In this document: positions 22,004-33,823 of the stretch, in pieces
Position numbering within the stretch: position 1 is the stretch's first letter
How the letters are laid out: every line of letters starts with the position of its first letter
NCBI GenBank assembly: GCA_958510825.1
Contig: OY294052.1
Location: forward strand, 7,461,816-7,525,815
Source of the DNA: Brachypterus glaber
Taxonomy: Eukaryota > Arthropoda > Insecta > Coleoptera > Kateretidae
Direction of reading: 5' to 3'
Length of the DNA: 64,000 nucleotides
Notes under the pieces: generated by a model
Told to the model about the DNA's origin: nothing
Seen by the model: only the letters and a program-made list of their open reading frames with translations
Database searches by the model: none
Program-made: the position numbers and the translations under genes

Positions 22004-24160
22004 TTTTAGTAATAGACTTCAACTTTTTCTTTCAAAATTCTGTCATGTAAAACTCGTTAGCGAAGTTAAACACTGAATCTGTTAGAAGTAACCACGTTGT
22101 AGAAAAAGCTGATTCTCTGATCTCTCGTGTTTCGATAAAATTTTCACCCCAGCCTAGTATAATACGTCTGCGGTTAACAGCACTAAACTACCATTGGCTG
22201 TTTAATCTTGGTAGTGTCTCTTAAGCTTTATGAATAATGTCTTCTCTATCCTGCCTTCGGAACGGTTGAAAAATGACGATTCCCAAAGATCTTGATTAAT
22301 GGTCTGTGTTAAATCGATCATGACTGATAAAAGGTGTAATATTACTTTGTACTTATTAAGAACATCGTAAATACGCATAGTAATGTTGGATTTTATATTC
22401 TTTTTCCCTATGGTTTAATAATTTTATGTTTTTTATTTTTACGCTTGAGTTCTTGTTATATTTTTTCATTTATACACACCATTCGTGAGCTGCTGTTATC
22501 ATGCGTGTAGGAGTTTTAAATAAAATAACCTAGTTCAACAAGAGCATACCTTGGTATAGTGCTAGCAGTTAAAAAGGGGACGTCTAGGAATGGATGCTCG
22601 TTTTAAATATATTGCTTAACTAAGACCCGTACGTATGTTTACATCTTAAACCTTTCAGAATTGACATATTTACTGTTAAACCTTTAGAAATAATAGCATT
22701 TTCATAAAGCTGATGTTGAACTATATTATTATTATTATATTAAATACGTATATTTTATTTTTTAATACCTACATTATTTGGCGGTGTAATAAAATTTAAT
22801 TGTGCACTTTTAGAGTACTCATGCCGAAATTAAAAGTGTAAAGTGTCTCTTTTTTAAAAATTCCGGTTATTAAATATAATTTACATTTTTCAACTCTATA
22901 TAAATAAATGTTTTATAGAAGACAATTATAAATCTTGAAATGTAGAAATTTTAGTTAAAATTTCATTAATTCAAAACATTTTAATAAATTAGTATATAAA
23001 AATTAATTTATACAGTTAAAAAACTGGTATTTATATAACATTGTTAAAATCAGACTAAAATAAAAGCTGTAAAATTTAAAACGTATAAATGCGATGTTTT
23101 GTTTAGCCCGAGGTCTGACCATATTTTTTATTTGGACTTAAAATAGCGAGATTTTAAATAAATTAAAAGTTTCATTGACCGTTGTTCATTACTTTCTGTT
23201 CTGTTTACGTATACTTTACCTACTTGATATTTTGAACTATAAGTATAATTTAATAAGTTTAGCTCCTTTTCTATTAAAAAAAGATCTGCTTTACCTTTTT
23301 GTGCGCATTCAATTGGATAGGCAAAAATATCAAGTATGAAATAAAACTTTTATTATAAAAGATAGTTTATGTTGTTCCATGTTCCATTTACGTACTTCGA
23401 ATTTGAAGTAAATTCGTTTAAGAGTTAAGCTCCCAAATTGATTTTTGATTGCAATGTAACGTATGAAGAACCTAGTTAGAGTGAAATTCGAAGCTATTAT
23501 TACTATGCACAGCATGGAACCTTTTAGAGTTTTCGCTCGATGTACTGTTCTAGAGTTTTCGCTCGATGTGCGAATCCTTAGTTCTTCGCTTATTGCTTCG
23601 CCAAACTGTAGTTCGACATTTATACCTTCGTAACAATATTATCACACATTATATCATGGTAATTTGCTATTACAGATGATCCACAACATTAAATTAACAT
23701 GGTAACCTAGGTGTTAATTTTTGATGATGTCAGTCCAAATAGCTGTGAATTTGACTATAAAAAAATTGCAATGCCATATTATTAATATGACAAAATTAAC
23801 CACGTGTTAACATTAACTAATGTGTTGTTACGTTCACGATTTGTTTAAAGGCTTGAAACTAGATTTGTGCCTTATGTTCATTAATTTTAATGCCAGAAAA
23901 CGTGGAGGCAAAGAGTTTTCATAAAGGTACCGAGCTAAACTTTAATTGTCGCCTCTTCGTAGCAGATTAGAAGGCCTTAATTAGATTTTCGAGTTTTGAT
24001 GTAGGCAAAATAGAATTCTGCACGAGAGTTGTATAAATTACTCCATATAAATTCCCGTAGTTTGTAAAGCAGATGTATTATTTACTAGTTTTATTAGTTT
24101 TGTGTACACACGGAGATAGAATATCTTATATCAAGTAAATATTACACAAAATGAATATTT
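22004..24160. other. AT-rich stretch; one short tandem duplication, no gene
   Basis: TAGAGTTTTCGCTCGATGT occurs at 23525 and 23551 (26-bp period). Otherwise no repeat or coding sequence is supported. Confidence 0.5.
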
Positions 24161-24574
24161 AATGGCGATTTCTCCCGTTAGATTGGACAGGGACAAAAGT
24201 TCTACCCAAAAAGGATAGAAGACATACATACACTCCCACTTCCACCCAACCAAACAAATTCTGTATTTGTTCTTTGTTGAACAAATACAATATTTACTTG
24301 GCCGGGCGAAAAGTGTAACTATATTATTTTTATTAAAGAAAATACTGGCGCCATCTAAATTTTAGTAGAATTATCTTATTCTACAGATTCACATTAGCTA
24401 TGTTCGTTCGTGCCGCTCAGTGCTATACTTTCCGGCCAACCAAATAAATACTGTATTTGTTGTATGAAAAATAAATACAGTATTTATTTGGTTGGCTGGA
24501 AAGTGTAGCACAAATGAGATATAGATAGGGTAGACGTCTTTTGTTTCATAATTCTGGTTGTAGAGAGCTCCATT
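24161..24574 (+). mobile_element. 405-bp double-hairpin MITE, copy 3
   Basis: Same orientation as copy 1, from AATGGCGATTTCTCCCGTTA to GAGAGCTCCATT, flanked by TT and AA. Slightly longer through AT-rich indels. The minus-strand frame 24398-24661 runs through it. Confidence 0.85.
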
Positions 24575-24641
24575 AACTCCATTCGACGAAAGAATGCTAC
24601 TCTGATCCTTGTTTCTTAAGACGTAATACATATTTTTTATA

Positions 24642-24908
24642 CAGTGCGGTCCAAAAGTCACCCCCCCCTTTTAACTTTTGAACGAGTTAAGATATCGACT
24701 TCAAATTTAGAACTCTTAAATAAGACAACTTAAACCATATTTTAGCATATATTTGATTTTTTTAAATTAAAAAAAAAAAATTTGGGTTTAAAATGGGGTT
24801 GAAAATGGGATAGTTTAAGTTGTCTTATTTAAAAGTTCCTAATTTGAAGTCGATATCTCAACTGGTTCAAAAGTTAAGAAGGGGGGGGGTGACTTTTGGA
24901 CCGCTCTG
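24642..24908. mobile_element. CAGTGCGG family, internally deleted 267-bp copy
   Basis: TA flanks both ends. The termini CAGTGCGGTCCAAAAGTC and GACTTTTGGACCGCTCTG are intact, but about 430 bp of the interior is missing compared with 7188-7888. Confidence 0.85.
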
Positions 24909-24927
24909 TATAAGAAAATTTACATAT

Positions 24928-25960
24928 AAATAGTTATTTATGGTACTAGTGGGTAAAGTAAGATATTTCCCATGAGAAAATTAACCTGCGAGGCCTCAGC
25001 CAAGCAGGTTAATTCTCGAGAGGGCAATATCGGTTTACCCACGAGTGCCATACAAGGTTTTATCCAATAAATAGCTTAGGAATTCATATTTTTATTAAAA
25101 CTTTTAATGAAATTTACAAGAAAATAATTTGACAAGTTACAGTTAAGTGGGTAAAATAAATAATTATCCACTCAATAAAGTAAAAGCCACGAGGTGGTTA
25201 ATATTGAGTTTATCTATTTAAAATAAAGCTGGTAATTGTTTTATTATCTGTATGTATTGGATAAAAATTATTTATTAAGTCTTAAAAAATAAGGTTCAGT
25301 CACACTACATAATTGATTTACGCGCTGTGACGTCAGCGGTTTCTTTTGTTGAATTGAGTTTATTAACGTTAAACTTTGTATTATTAATTGTTTTTGTATT
25401 ATTTTTTGACGTTTTATCAAATTTGATTATTATTTTTTCAATTTTATGTTATTAAGCCAAAGCATATCTGGTCGGTTTAATGCCAAAGTGAACTAAGCGC
25501 CACTTTTTCAAAAAAAATTGGTTTTTATTGCAGACCGTAGGACATTAAAATCTGCACCATGGACTACCAATAGTAAAAAATGGCGCTTAGTTCACTTTGG
25601 CTTTAGACCGACCGTCTGATTCTTAATTTTTTTTCAAACACACGACAATTAAAAGAAATTTAGATGAAAAAATCAAAAAATAATACAAAAAATTTCGTAT
25701 GAACATGGGTCAAATATCTCCCAAGATATCTGAAGTTCAATAAACTTATCAGTTGAAAGAAATAAATGTCGGATAACTCCAGAACTGCTGATCCTCTTTT
25801 AAAAGACAAAACACTGTTGAACCAGAACCAAATTACCTTTCAAATTTAACATATTGTTCCATTTAAACTCATAAACATGGCGCCCTTTGGCGGCAGCAGG
25901 TTATGACGTCACTGATGTGAGTAAAATTAAAAGATGTCCCGCTCAAAATAAAAATCGACC
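24928..25960 (+). repeat. dyad-headed dispersed repeat, copy A (interrupted)
   Basis: The head (24938-25052) is an imperfect dyad: GGTACTAGTGGGTAAAG...GAAAATTAACCTGC faces GCAGGTTAATTCTCGAG...TTTACCCACGAGTGCC around GAGGCCTCAGCC. A second small dyad is at about 25168-25212 (CCACGAGGTGG centre). It ends near GGTTATGACGTCACTGATGT (about 25900). The inverted copy at 55920-56362 lacks 25276-25865, which contains a separate MITE, so copy A carries insertions. Confidence 0.7.
25470..25613. mobile_element. MITE with ~38-bp terminal inverted repeats
   Basis: GGTCGGTTTAATGCCAAAGT at 25470 is mirrored by ACTTTGGCTTTAGACCGACC ending 25613, with AACTAAGCGCCA inside. It sits within the region absent from the sister repeat at 56 kb. 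No clear target duplication. Confidence 0.75.
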
Positions 25961-26022
25961 TGTAAGAGGAATTAAAAAAATATATATTATTTTCAGATTG
26001 TATTTGAAAATTCCACACTGTA

Positions 26023-26928
26023 GAGGAAATGCGCCTAATTTCGGATGGTTTCCAAATTTCGGATAGTAGTGTATTTAAGATACTGTCTGCAAAGGTAAAC
26101 AGAAACCTACTTTTATGTGAAGCCAAAAGTCAAACTAAATCCGTCCTGTAATATGATAACGGTAGAGCTTCTCCCCTTTAAATGGCAGCACAAATCGTTT
26201 ATATTGCAAATGGCAGTTTTGTGCTCAGTTGCATTATTATGCTTGTTTATTTTATAAATAATCGTTATAAAAGTTCGTGATTCTGTCTTGGGTAAGTTAT
26301 GATGTTAGTTAAGTTGATCCACTATTCATAATTAAGCAATTTGAAAACGTAAACATTCTACAAATTTCTAATCTAAAAAGCAGAAAGTTGCCTAATTTCG
26401 GATAGACCATTTTTGTGCATTTGATTCCCAATTTCGGATATCCGCAAGGTAATTATTATTCAGGATAACCAACCATTAATTATTATTTTTATAATGATAC
26501 AACAAACTAAGATAAACAATTTTGAAAAAACGAAAATTACCTAAGATACTAAGATATTCGAAATTGGGAATCTAAAATTATAGTTCCTATAGTATTTCGT
26601 AGAAAATCGCTTAATGATTTAATTACGTCTTAAATGTGAAGGAATAACAAGAAACATAAGCAATGGGATCCAGATCTACTCTTGAAAAAATATTTTCGGA
26701 TATGTCCGAAATTAGGAGCCCTTTTTCAAATGCACAAAAATGCGCTGATTTTTTTTAATCGTGTTTTTTTTTGGAAAAAATAAACTGTAATAAAATTGCT
26801 TTTATAATAAATCATGGTTCGCTATAATAAGTTGTATCTGGTTATATAAAAAAAATATCAAAAAGTAATACCGAGTATTAAATATTGAATACATTGTAAA
26901 TGGTATCCGAAATTAGGCGACTTTCCTC
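26023..26928. mobile_element. TA-flanked 906-bp transposon remnant with subterminal repeats
   Basis: TA lies on both sides (26021-26022 and 26929-26930). The termini are GAGGAAATGCGCCTAATTTC and GAAATTAGGCGACTTTCCTC. The motif CCTAATTTCGGAT and variants recurs at 26034, 26055, 26391 and 26427 (plus) and at about 26544, 26701 and 26904 (minus). Such subterminal arrays often bind transposase. No transposase frame remains. Confidence 0.65.
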
Positions 26929-26930
26929 TA

Positions 26931-27902
26931 TATGCGTAGTGGCGCCTTCGCCATAATTACAATTTTGGGATTTTTGATTTTTTATGTTTTTTAGTCAAAA
27001 ATGATCAAAATTTGCGTTACGTAATACTTGAACGTACCCTAAATTGAATCATAAAAAAGACCTTAAACCATAAAATTAAAAAAAAAATAAAAATTAATGA
27101 AATGAAAATAGATCGCATAGATTTAAATTAGTTTTTCAGTTGCTGTTTGACTTTTATTTTTCTGTGTGTATTTTGGGCATTAATTAGAGATTTCGCTGGA
27201 TTTAATAAATGACTGCAGTCGGCTACAGAATTTGTTTTGTGTGTAACTAAAATAGCAGTTTGTTTTTATGCCCTAGCTTAAACTGAGCTATTTGAATAAA
27301 ATAATTAACGTTGTTAATTAGGAGAAATGTTGTAAATTAGTTAGAATTTTGGAACAATTGTTTGAATCAAGTGAAAATTTCAAAGGTTTGCTTAATGATC
27401 TGTTAAAAGTCAAAAAAAAAAATAAGAATAATTATTTTAAGTGTCTTTAGTTCAGATTTGAGACTATAGAAAAAGTCTCGGATAAAACTCGTGGCCAAAA
27501 CGCCTTTAGCACACTAATATGTTTTGTTGGCTCAGTTTGTTCCTCCTAAATGCAAGTTTATAGATAGGTACTAGTAGTTTATGATACAAGGAGATTGCCA
27601 CCCGAGCTCGGATAGCGAGGTTGGCAACCGTAATCGCACTAAAAACAGTTTTCGTCCATGTATCATACAGTATTTTTTTTATTCGATTGTAATATATGAT
27701 CCAACAAAAACTTTAACCTTGGATAAAATCGAAACTAATAAGTTTTCGAAAAAACGCCGAGACAGGTCAATTTTTATTTTAAGGGGGACATCTTTTGACA
27801 TGTAATCAATAATCGACGTAACTACCCCCACTCTCAGGTTGTTAAAAAACATTGTCCCTGGAATTGTGGGTAAAATAAGGTGTTGGATAAAGTTTTATTT
27901 AA
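26931..27902. other. AT-rich stretch, no gene
   Basis: The 74-codon frame at 27581-27805 and the 63-codon frame entering the next element have no domain. A motif GACAGGTCAATTTTTATT at about 27763 resembles a phrase found in the repeats at 25960, 57450 and 58150. Confidence 0.5.
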
Positions 27903-27905
27903 TTA

Positions 27906-28283
27906 CACCGGCACACAAAAAAAAAAAATTGTCTGTACACCGGGCGCCACCTATCTACGGGCATGTTTTTCGACCCGCTGAATACGAATTTCAAGTCAGT
28001 TTAGGCCGTCCACCCTTCAATTTCGAGTAAATTGCAAAAAAAAACCCAAAAAATAGCGAAAATTCGATGTTTTGGCAAGAAAAAAAATTTTTTACTCGAA
28101 ATTGCAAAAAAACCCAAAAAATAGCGAAAATTCGATGTTTTGGCAAGAAAAAAAATTTTTTACTCGAAATTGAAGGGTGGACGGCCTAAACTGACTTGAA
28201 ATTCGTATTCAGCGGGTCGAAAAACATGCCCGTAGATAGGTGGCGCCCGGTGTACAGACAATTTTTTTTTTTGTGTGCCGGTG
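27906..28283. mobile_element. 378-bp palindromic MITE, TTA target duplication, copy 1
   Basis: TTA flanks both ends (27903-27905, 28284-28286). The ends are CACCGGCACACAAAAAA and its inverse. Arms of about 125 bp (GGGCGCCACCTATCTACGGG, GGCCGTCCACCCTTCAATTT) enclose two tandem copies of a ~71-bp unit containing AATAGCGAAAATTCGATG. Copy 2 at 39922-40299 is nearly identical. A TTA duplication fits PIF/Harbinger; the CAC ends would also fit CACTA-type elements. Confidence 0.85.
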
Positions 28284-28349
28284 TTATTGCATACTTTAAT
28301 GGCCAATTAAAATAGTTTTAATTACGATTCATAATGTAAATTTATTTAG

Positions 28350-28640
28350 GACTTTCAAATAACGAAAATTATTTATAACGTCTTTAACGAGCAAGAAACT
28401 GTTTATAAAGTCGTATCAGAATTAAACGAAGTGAAAAATTGTTTGGGACATTTCTGGGGTGAAGAAGTAATCGTTGAAAGTGGTACATTATCTCTAAAAT
28501 ACGGTTATTACGGGAACATTTACTCCCTTTTACTAAATCGTCGTGCTGCCACACAGAAAGCTGAAAAAAAGGAGGGTAAACCTCGGAGATTTCATAATCT
28601 GAAACATCAATCAACTCGTTTTGTACCCAATGTGTGAATT
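28350..28640 (+). other. unrecognised open frame (95 codons, no start needed)
   Basis: From a stop near 28350 the plus strand is open to TGA at 28635-28637 and reads YNVFNEQETVYKVVSELNEV, then NCLGHFWGEEVIVE and a basic tail. The antisense frame 28384-28614 is also open. Composition is protein-like but no family was recognised. A different plus frame (28634-29122, 162 codons) follows directly and is low-complexity-like. It could be a decayed transposon frame or chance. Confidence 0.25.
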
Positions 28641-29752
28641 ACATAAACTCGGCCAAAAACGAAAACAGTCTGCACAAAATTTCAGATAATAAAGCGGATA
28701 TTTTAGAAAAAAAATATATTTTTCATCGAGATATCAGTCCTAAGACTGGTTTAAGCCAGCTGTCCAAACCACCCATTAGCCAATTTTTTTATTTCCGTAA
28801 AAATTCTGCACCCTACATCTTTATCATTTGTCAGCAGTATTCAATTCTAAGTCTGCCTACCTATAGTCTTATTCCCGGCTTGCTCTCCAGAATATCTTTA
28901 AGGGGTTATATATCTTGTGGCTCAGAAAAATTAAGGGTTTGTATTGATTTTTTTCAGGTATGTAATCACAACTTTATTCGAACGACCTACACAATATCAT
29001 ATAGTATATGTTTTGATGTGTTTGTGGAAAAAAAATTGTTGCAAAATTACACACATACTATGTGTGTGTGTTTATTTTCGACGTTTATGCCTCATAACTG
29101 GATTCTCGCCGGGCTACGTTAATGACATTAAATTTATAATTTTAAGCGATACCTCACTTCTAAAATGTTGTATCCTAAAACTAGGTTAATTTAACAAGCG
29201 GCTAAAGTCTCCCTACTACTACACTTAAATTATAACTCTTATGAGTCTTATATTATTAAGTGAAGTCATTAACAAAATTTTAATAAATTACAAAAGGCTG
29301 GTATTTCTTCTGAAGATAGAAATAATGCAAAATTTAAATGTGGTATTTCGAAACCAGTTTCAGTTAAAATAAATAATAATTTACTTTCATTAAATTTGTC
29401 GCATTTTGTTGCCAGAAGATGTATTAAATTGTCTTTTTACGCTTTTTGTCGTTTATTAAACTCAGATGGATACAAATTATGGATATTAATCCTGCAGGAT
29501 CCTTCTGGGAGATGAAAAATCACTTGTCTCCGAAATAGATGAGCATTCCTTTGTTTTTTTATTTCAAGTTTAATTGGTTAAATGTCATTATTTTGATAAA
29601 GTTAAAAATATACCTATAAAAAGAATTTTTACGATGTGACGATTTATAATATATTCTGTTTTATTCATTATGCAACTTTACAAAGTTGGTAGCCTACTGC
29701 CTGGTTGTCAAGGTACTTTTAATAACTATCCAATAATTATGAAGCAATAGTA

Positions 29753-30343
29753 CAGGGATTCATAAATAGGGTCATTAAACAAACAAAAAAGTCCCCGTTA
29801 GGGTTTATTTTCCCAAACTAAAACAAAAAATATGCGCAGTCGTTTAGGAGCAGATTTTTTTCAAAGAAAACTCCCTAAAATTAGTACGTTACTGGATGGA
29901 AATTTATAAAAAAACGCTGTTGCCAAATTGATTAATTTCATTTTAGAAGATTTCTTATTCTAACGTTCTAGCTGATTCAGAATTTCATTCTGTTTCAGTT
30001 CAATTTCAAGATTTCTTATTCTAACGTTCTAGCTGATTCAGAATTTCATTCTGTTTCAGTTCAATTACATTTTTACAATACAACCTTTTTTGCCGAGATT
30101 TTGTCAAAATTCAGTTTGTGCTTCATTTGTAGCAAAACTACACATGTGTCGTATTTTAGGTCTCTTATCAGTAGGCAAAAATTGATATGTAGGGACTTTG
30201 TAAATAAGAAAAACGAATACCTATAGCGCAGGCGCTAAATTGACATGTAGTGACTTTTTAAACAAGAAAAACGAATACCTATAGCGCAGGCGCTAGCGTC
30301 CAAAGTTGTTTTTTTATAATGACTCTATTTCTGAATAAACCTG
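29753..30343. mobile_element. TA-flanked mariner-like MITE with internal tandem duplications
   Basis: The ends are CAGGGATTCATAAATAGGGT and ACTCTATTTCTGAATAAACCTG, with TA on both sides. Inside are a 61-bp tandem duplication (29948-30066, essentially exact) and a 58-bp imperfect one (30180-30294) that includes the palindrome TAGCGCAGGCGCTA. Its termini match the repeat at 1485. Confidence 0.75.
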
Positions 30344-31097
30344 TAGAGATATATAATCAACTTTTAATGAAATCCACTTCTCTGAAATTTTGCATACACT
30401 CTTAATTTACATTGTCACGCAATTTTTATTGGCAAGGATATTAAAATTCTTTGCGACACACTAGCAGTGCTAGTCTAGCAATAATATATTTTACCAACCA
30501 CATAAATTTTTATAGTGTGAAACTGCCAGTTGCATTGTCGGCAGTAAATTTTCCGAATAATGGCCGGCAATTTAAAAAGTACAAAAGTAAAATGTTATAC
30601 AGCAAGATAATGTCATACTTATTTTAAAAGAAAGTTCTTTTGCTATTTAGCTTTTGTATTCCAATTCCCCAGGGAAGAAGCAGTTAAGAATGTTTATTTC
30701 GTAGATAAATTTTTAATTTTATTATGTGTTAATCTTCTTTTTATAATTAACAACAGCTATATGGCCAATAGGACAGTGTTTTGCAATTAAATATTATGTT
30801 AACTTACATTGTAAAATGAAAGTAATTATAATTAAATTGTAGATTTTAAATATTCTACATTTTGTGATACATAAACAAGTAAAGCAAATGAAGCAAAATA
30901 TATTAAGGAAAAAGTTCAACTATATTTATTGTCATCTTACAATGTAGGGTAACATACTTATGCATTACACAATTTAGTAACTCATAAAAACTTATTTAAA
31001 TACTTTTTAACTACCGTATGTATGCCTTAGTAGTTTAAAATCGGGACTAAAGAAATTATTTTAAACCTTCGTGTCATTTCAATACTGAAAAAATCTT
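30344..31097. other. AT-rich stretch, nothing recognised
   Basis: No frame or repeat of note on either strand. Confidence 0.5.
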
Positions 31098-31372
31098 GCT
31101 TTGTTTGTTTGTTTGTTTGTTTGTTTAACCTCGTACTATTCTACTTAATTAAGCATCCCCTAAGTCCAGGACTTGTGTGGGCTAGTAGTAGAGGGAACCA
31201 CCAGCTTATACTGACTTTCGAACCAGTTTCTAGGGAGTGTCCGTTTCACTTACCGCCTTCGCCAAATTTCAATTATTAATTAACTGAAAAAGGCAAATCG
31301 GCGCCAGTGAGAATCGAACTCACGATAGTAGACTTGGTATACATACGCGCTAGCCACTACGCTATGCCTCCC
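31098..31372 (-). mobile_element. tRNA-derived SINE, copy 2
   Basis: Same A box (TAGCGTAGTGG) and B box (GAGTTCGATTC) on the minus strand and the same body as the 12.8-kb copy. The tail is (CAAA)n at 31098-31126. Close to the other copies in sequence, so relatively young. Confidence 0.9.
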
Positions 31373-31380
31373 ATTAATAC

Positions 31381-31976
31381 TTTAATAAAAAACTAAATAA
31401 TATGAACAGTTCCAACGTTTCGAAGGTAATTTGTCCCTTCTTCTTCAGGGTAAAAATTAAAATTAGAAATAAAAAATTATATAAAGTTAAAATTTAATTG
31501 TCAAAAAACTGATAGATGAAAATTAATTAAAATAGGTAAAGGTGTATAGATGTATAAGTGTATAAAGTATAGGTATAAGTGTTTAGTTACGATATGTAAA
31601 TAAGTAAAAAAGTAAGATATGTAAATATGTAAATAAGTAAAAAACCAATTGACAAAAAATTAATAAAAATATACAAAATTCATTATTTAATAATATTTAA
31701 GTATATTTTACTGAGATATCGGGTGTCGGTCCTATAATTTACCGTATTATTATTAATTTTGATATTTATCATTTCCAAAAAGGTTCTTTTAAGTTTATTT
31801 TCTTCCCTATCTAAAATTTCTACATTTTCAAAAGCAAAAAAATGTCCTAAATTAAAATGGTGATTGCTTAAGGCAGTTTTATTATAAACAATATTATTAC
31901 AACTGGACTTCTGCTGCGAAAATTTTGTTTTAATATAAACTTTAATGGGGGAAAGTATTCTTTTGTTGTCAATATT
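31381..31976 (-). mobile_element. Penelope-like retroelement, 3' fragment
   Basis: The minus strand from 31976 to a stop at 31683 encodes about 97 residues: NIDNKRILSPIKVYIKTKF, then TALSNHHFNLGHFFAFENVE, ILDREENKLKRTFLEMINI and NTVNYRTDTRYLSKIY. This AxxxHxxxxGHxFxFxxxxIL...RxxxEMIxIxxNxxxVNxRTDTxxLSxIY order is the C-terminal GIY-YIG-linked region of arthropod Penelope elements. A non-coding 3' segment with a hammerhead core (31409-31451) follows. The RT domain is missing. Confidence 0.8.
31409..31451 (-). ncRNA. hammerhead ribozyme core (Penelope-type)
   Basis: The minus strand reads CC-CTGAAGA, stem II GAAGG/CCTTC, GAAAC-GTT, GG. This gives the conserved CUGANGA and GAAA boxes, a short stem I and a 2-bp stem III, as in Penelope hammerheads, which need a dimer to cleave. 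GUU is a weaker cleavage triplet than GUC. Confidence 0.6.
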
Positions 31977-32149
31977 TTTTTATTGAGTTGAGAGCTCAAT
32001 TAAGAAATTTTATTTTTTTGACAGTAGGTGATAGTTTTATGTTTCATCGCGTTATTGGCAACACCTTTTTGTGAAGTCAAAGCAAAAATTATGGTTTCCA
32101 ATTAATGTTCTTCTTGTGTATTTCTTTGCAGTCTCTGTTCGTACAAAAA

Positions 32150-32890
32150 AAATGTATAGGTCGCAAAGTAAACGCTCACGGAAAAAAAAAGGATATCTTG
32201 AATCAAAGCAAAACGATCGTGAACCAAGGCCGCCATGGCTTTCGATATTTTCAACGCCATGACTGTCTTGGATCAAGTCCGCCGTGATCTTGGCATTTGA
32301 GGTCCTAGATTTAAGGATTATGATTCTCTTGATTTAAGCTCATATTGACCCCACAGTCAGGTTCCAGGGTTAATATAGTGGTAAATATTTTGAAAAAAAA
32401 TCCCACACATGTATAATATTATTTCGCACGCCTATAACAGATGTAACAGATACAAATTCGTTCATTTTAAAGCAGATAAAAACAATGATACACCTTTAAA
32501 GACAACTGACGGCAAAAAAAAACAAACCTAACTTCTCTCCCGCGCATATCCTGAACTACTGCGCAAATTGTCTGCCAGCCAACAATAACAACGGGCGAGT
32601 CTACTGTATATCTACGTGGGGTGAGCCTGGAAACTCTTTACCGTAAGACAACAGGGGCTTTGAGTCAAGAGAATAACTCTTGATTCTCTGTTACTATTTT
32701 ACATGTCATGCATTTAAGGAAAAAATCCTTGACACAAGGATTTTTCTACCAAGAGAATAATTAAAGGAAACCAAAGTCACAGATAATCTTAAACCAAGGA
32801 TACATGATCTTAAAAGAAGATTACTACCTTGATTTAAGATAATATAAATCCAAGATAATTTATTATCTTCTGCCAAGATAACCTTTTTTT
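32150..32890. repeat. diverged member of the CTTGAACCAAGG palindrome family
   Basis: GAACCAAGG...GGCTTTCGATATTTTCAACGCCAT at 32220-32260 aligns with the arm of the 51982-52239 element. After a gap, 32650-32890 again has TTGA/TCAAG-rich segments. The short overlapping frames at 32052-32287 fall in it and are not genes. Confidence 0.5.
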
Positions 32891-33159
32891 CTTTGCTGGT
32901 TTAGTCCCGACACTGCTTAGACTAAAACTGTTAGTTTGCATAAATAACTATTTTTAAATTAGCCGAACTTTTTCTTTAATTTATTAGCCTGGAAAGTTTA
33001 ATTTTCAAAGTTGTAAATCATGCAATTTTTGTGTCCCGGTTGTTTTTCTCATATTTCGCATAACTAGGAATCAGATTATTTATCACAAACATGTTTTAAA
33101 AATACACGTTCAGTATGTAACTTATACTGGAATGTTTTTGCATTTATGTGGTTACATTA

Positions 33160-33558
33160 GGGTGGTCCTAAAAAATTCTTTTTTGAGGCTCTTCCTGAAG
33201 CTGTTATATTTTGACATTACAAAGTAATGTCAAAATATCCGTAAAAATTAATCAAAATTTTCAAGAATATTGTAAAAACATAACTTATAAACTGTTTAAA
33301 ACTACAAAGAAGTAAATCTCAAGAACATAGAATGAAAAAATTAAAACTGTACAAGAAAATTAGATGTTAGAAAGAAGCTTTTAAGAAGAAGTTATAGCCA
33401 AATAAACAAAATTATATGTTAAATTAAACTGTCTTAGGTATAAAATAGCTATTTATTAGGTCCCTGTATGACAATAAATCTATCTATCTATCTATCTTAT
33501 TGTTTAAAAATTATGTGTACCAAATTTAAGCTTCATAAATATGTGCTTTGGGTTTAAA

Positions 33559-33614
<56 letters not shown>

Positions 33615-33823
33615 ATTCTAAGCATTTTTTTGTTCCCTGTATTTTATGTTCTGTGCATTCTTTCGATAGGACGTAAAAATATGTATTTTTAGAGTCCCTT
33701 TTTTATAATCTATGCGACTCGTTAACGTTGGATAATTGACCTAAAATTTAGTACACGTAATTATTAGACAATTTCAAACAAATTTAGGGGGTGCGCCAAA
33801 AAAATTTTTTATAAAAACCACCC
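33160..33823. mobile_element. TA-flanked MITE-like element containing microsatellites
   Basis: TA flanks GGGTGGTCCTAAAAAATTC and its inverse ending ACCACCC (TIR about 30 bp, imperfect). Inside are (TCTA)n at 33477-33498 and (AT)n at about 33560-33611. Tc1/mariner-like by target site; non-coding. Confidence 0.65.

Noticed and set aside
28634..29122. 162-codon protein-coding gene
   Set aside because: The frame is rich in aromatic and isoleucine residues typical of AT-rich noise and has no homology recognised; reported only as an observation.
33560..33611. structured regulatory element
   Set aside because: It is an (AT)n microsatellite inside a MITE-like element.
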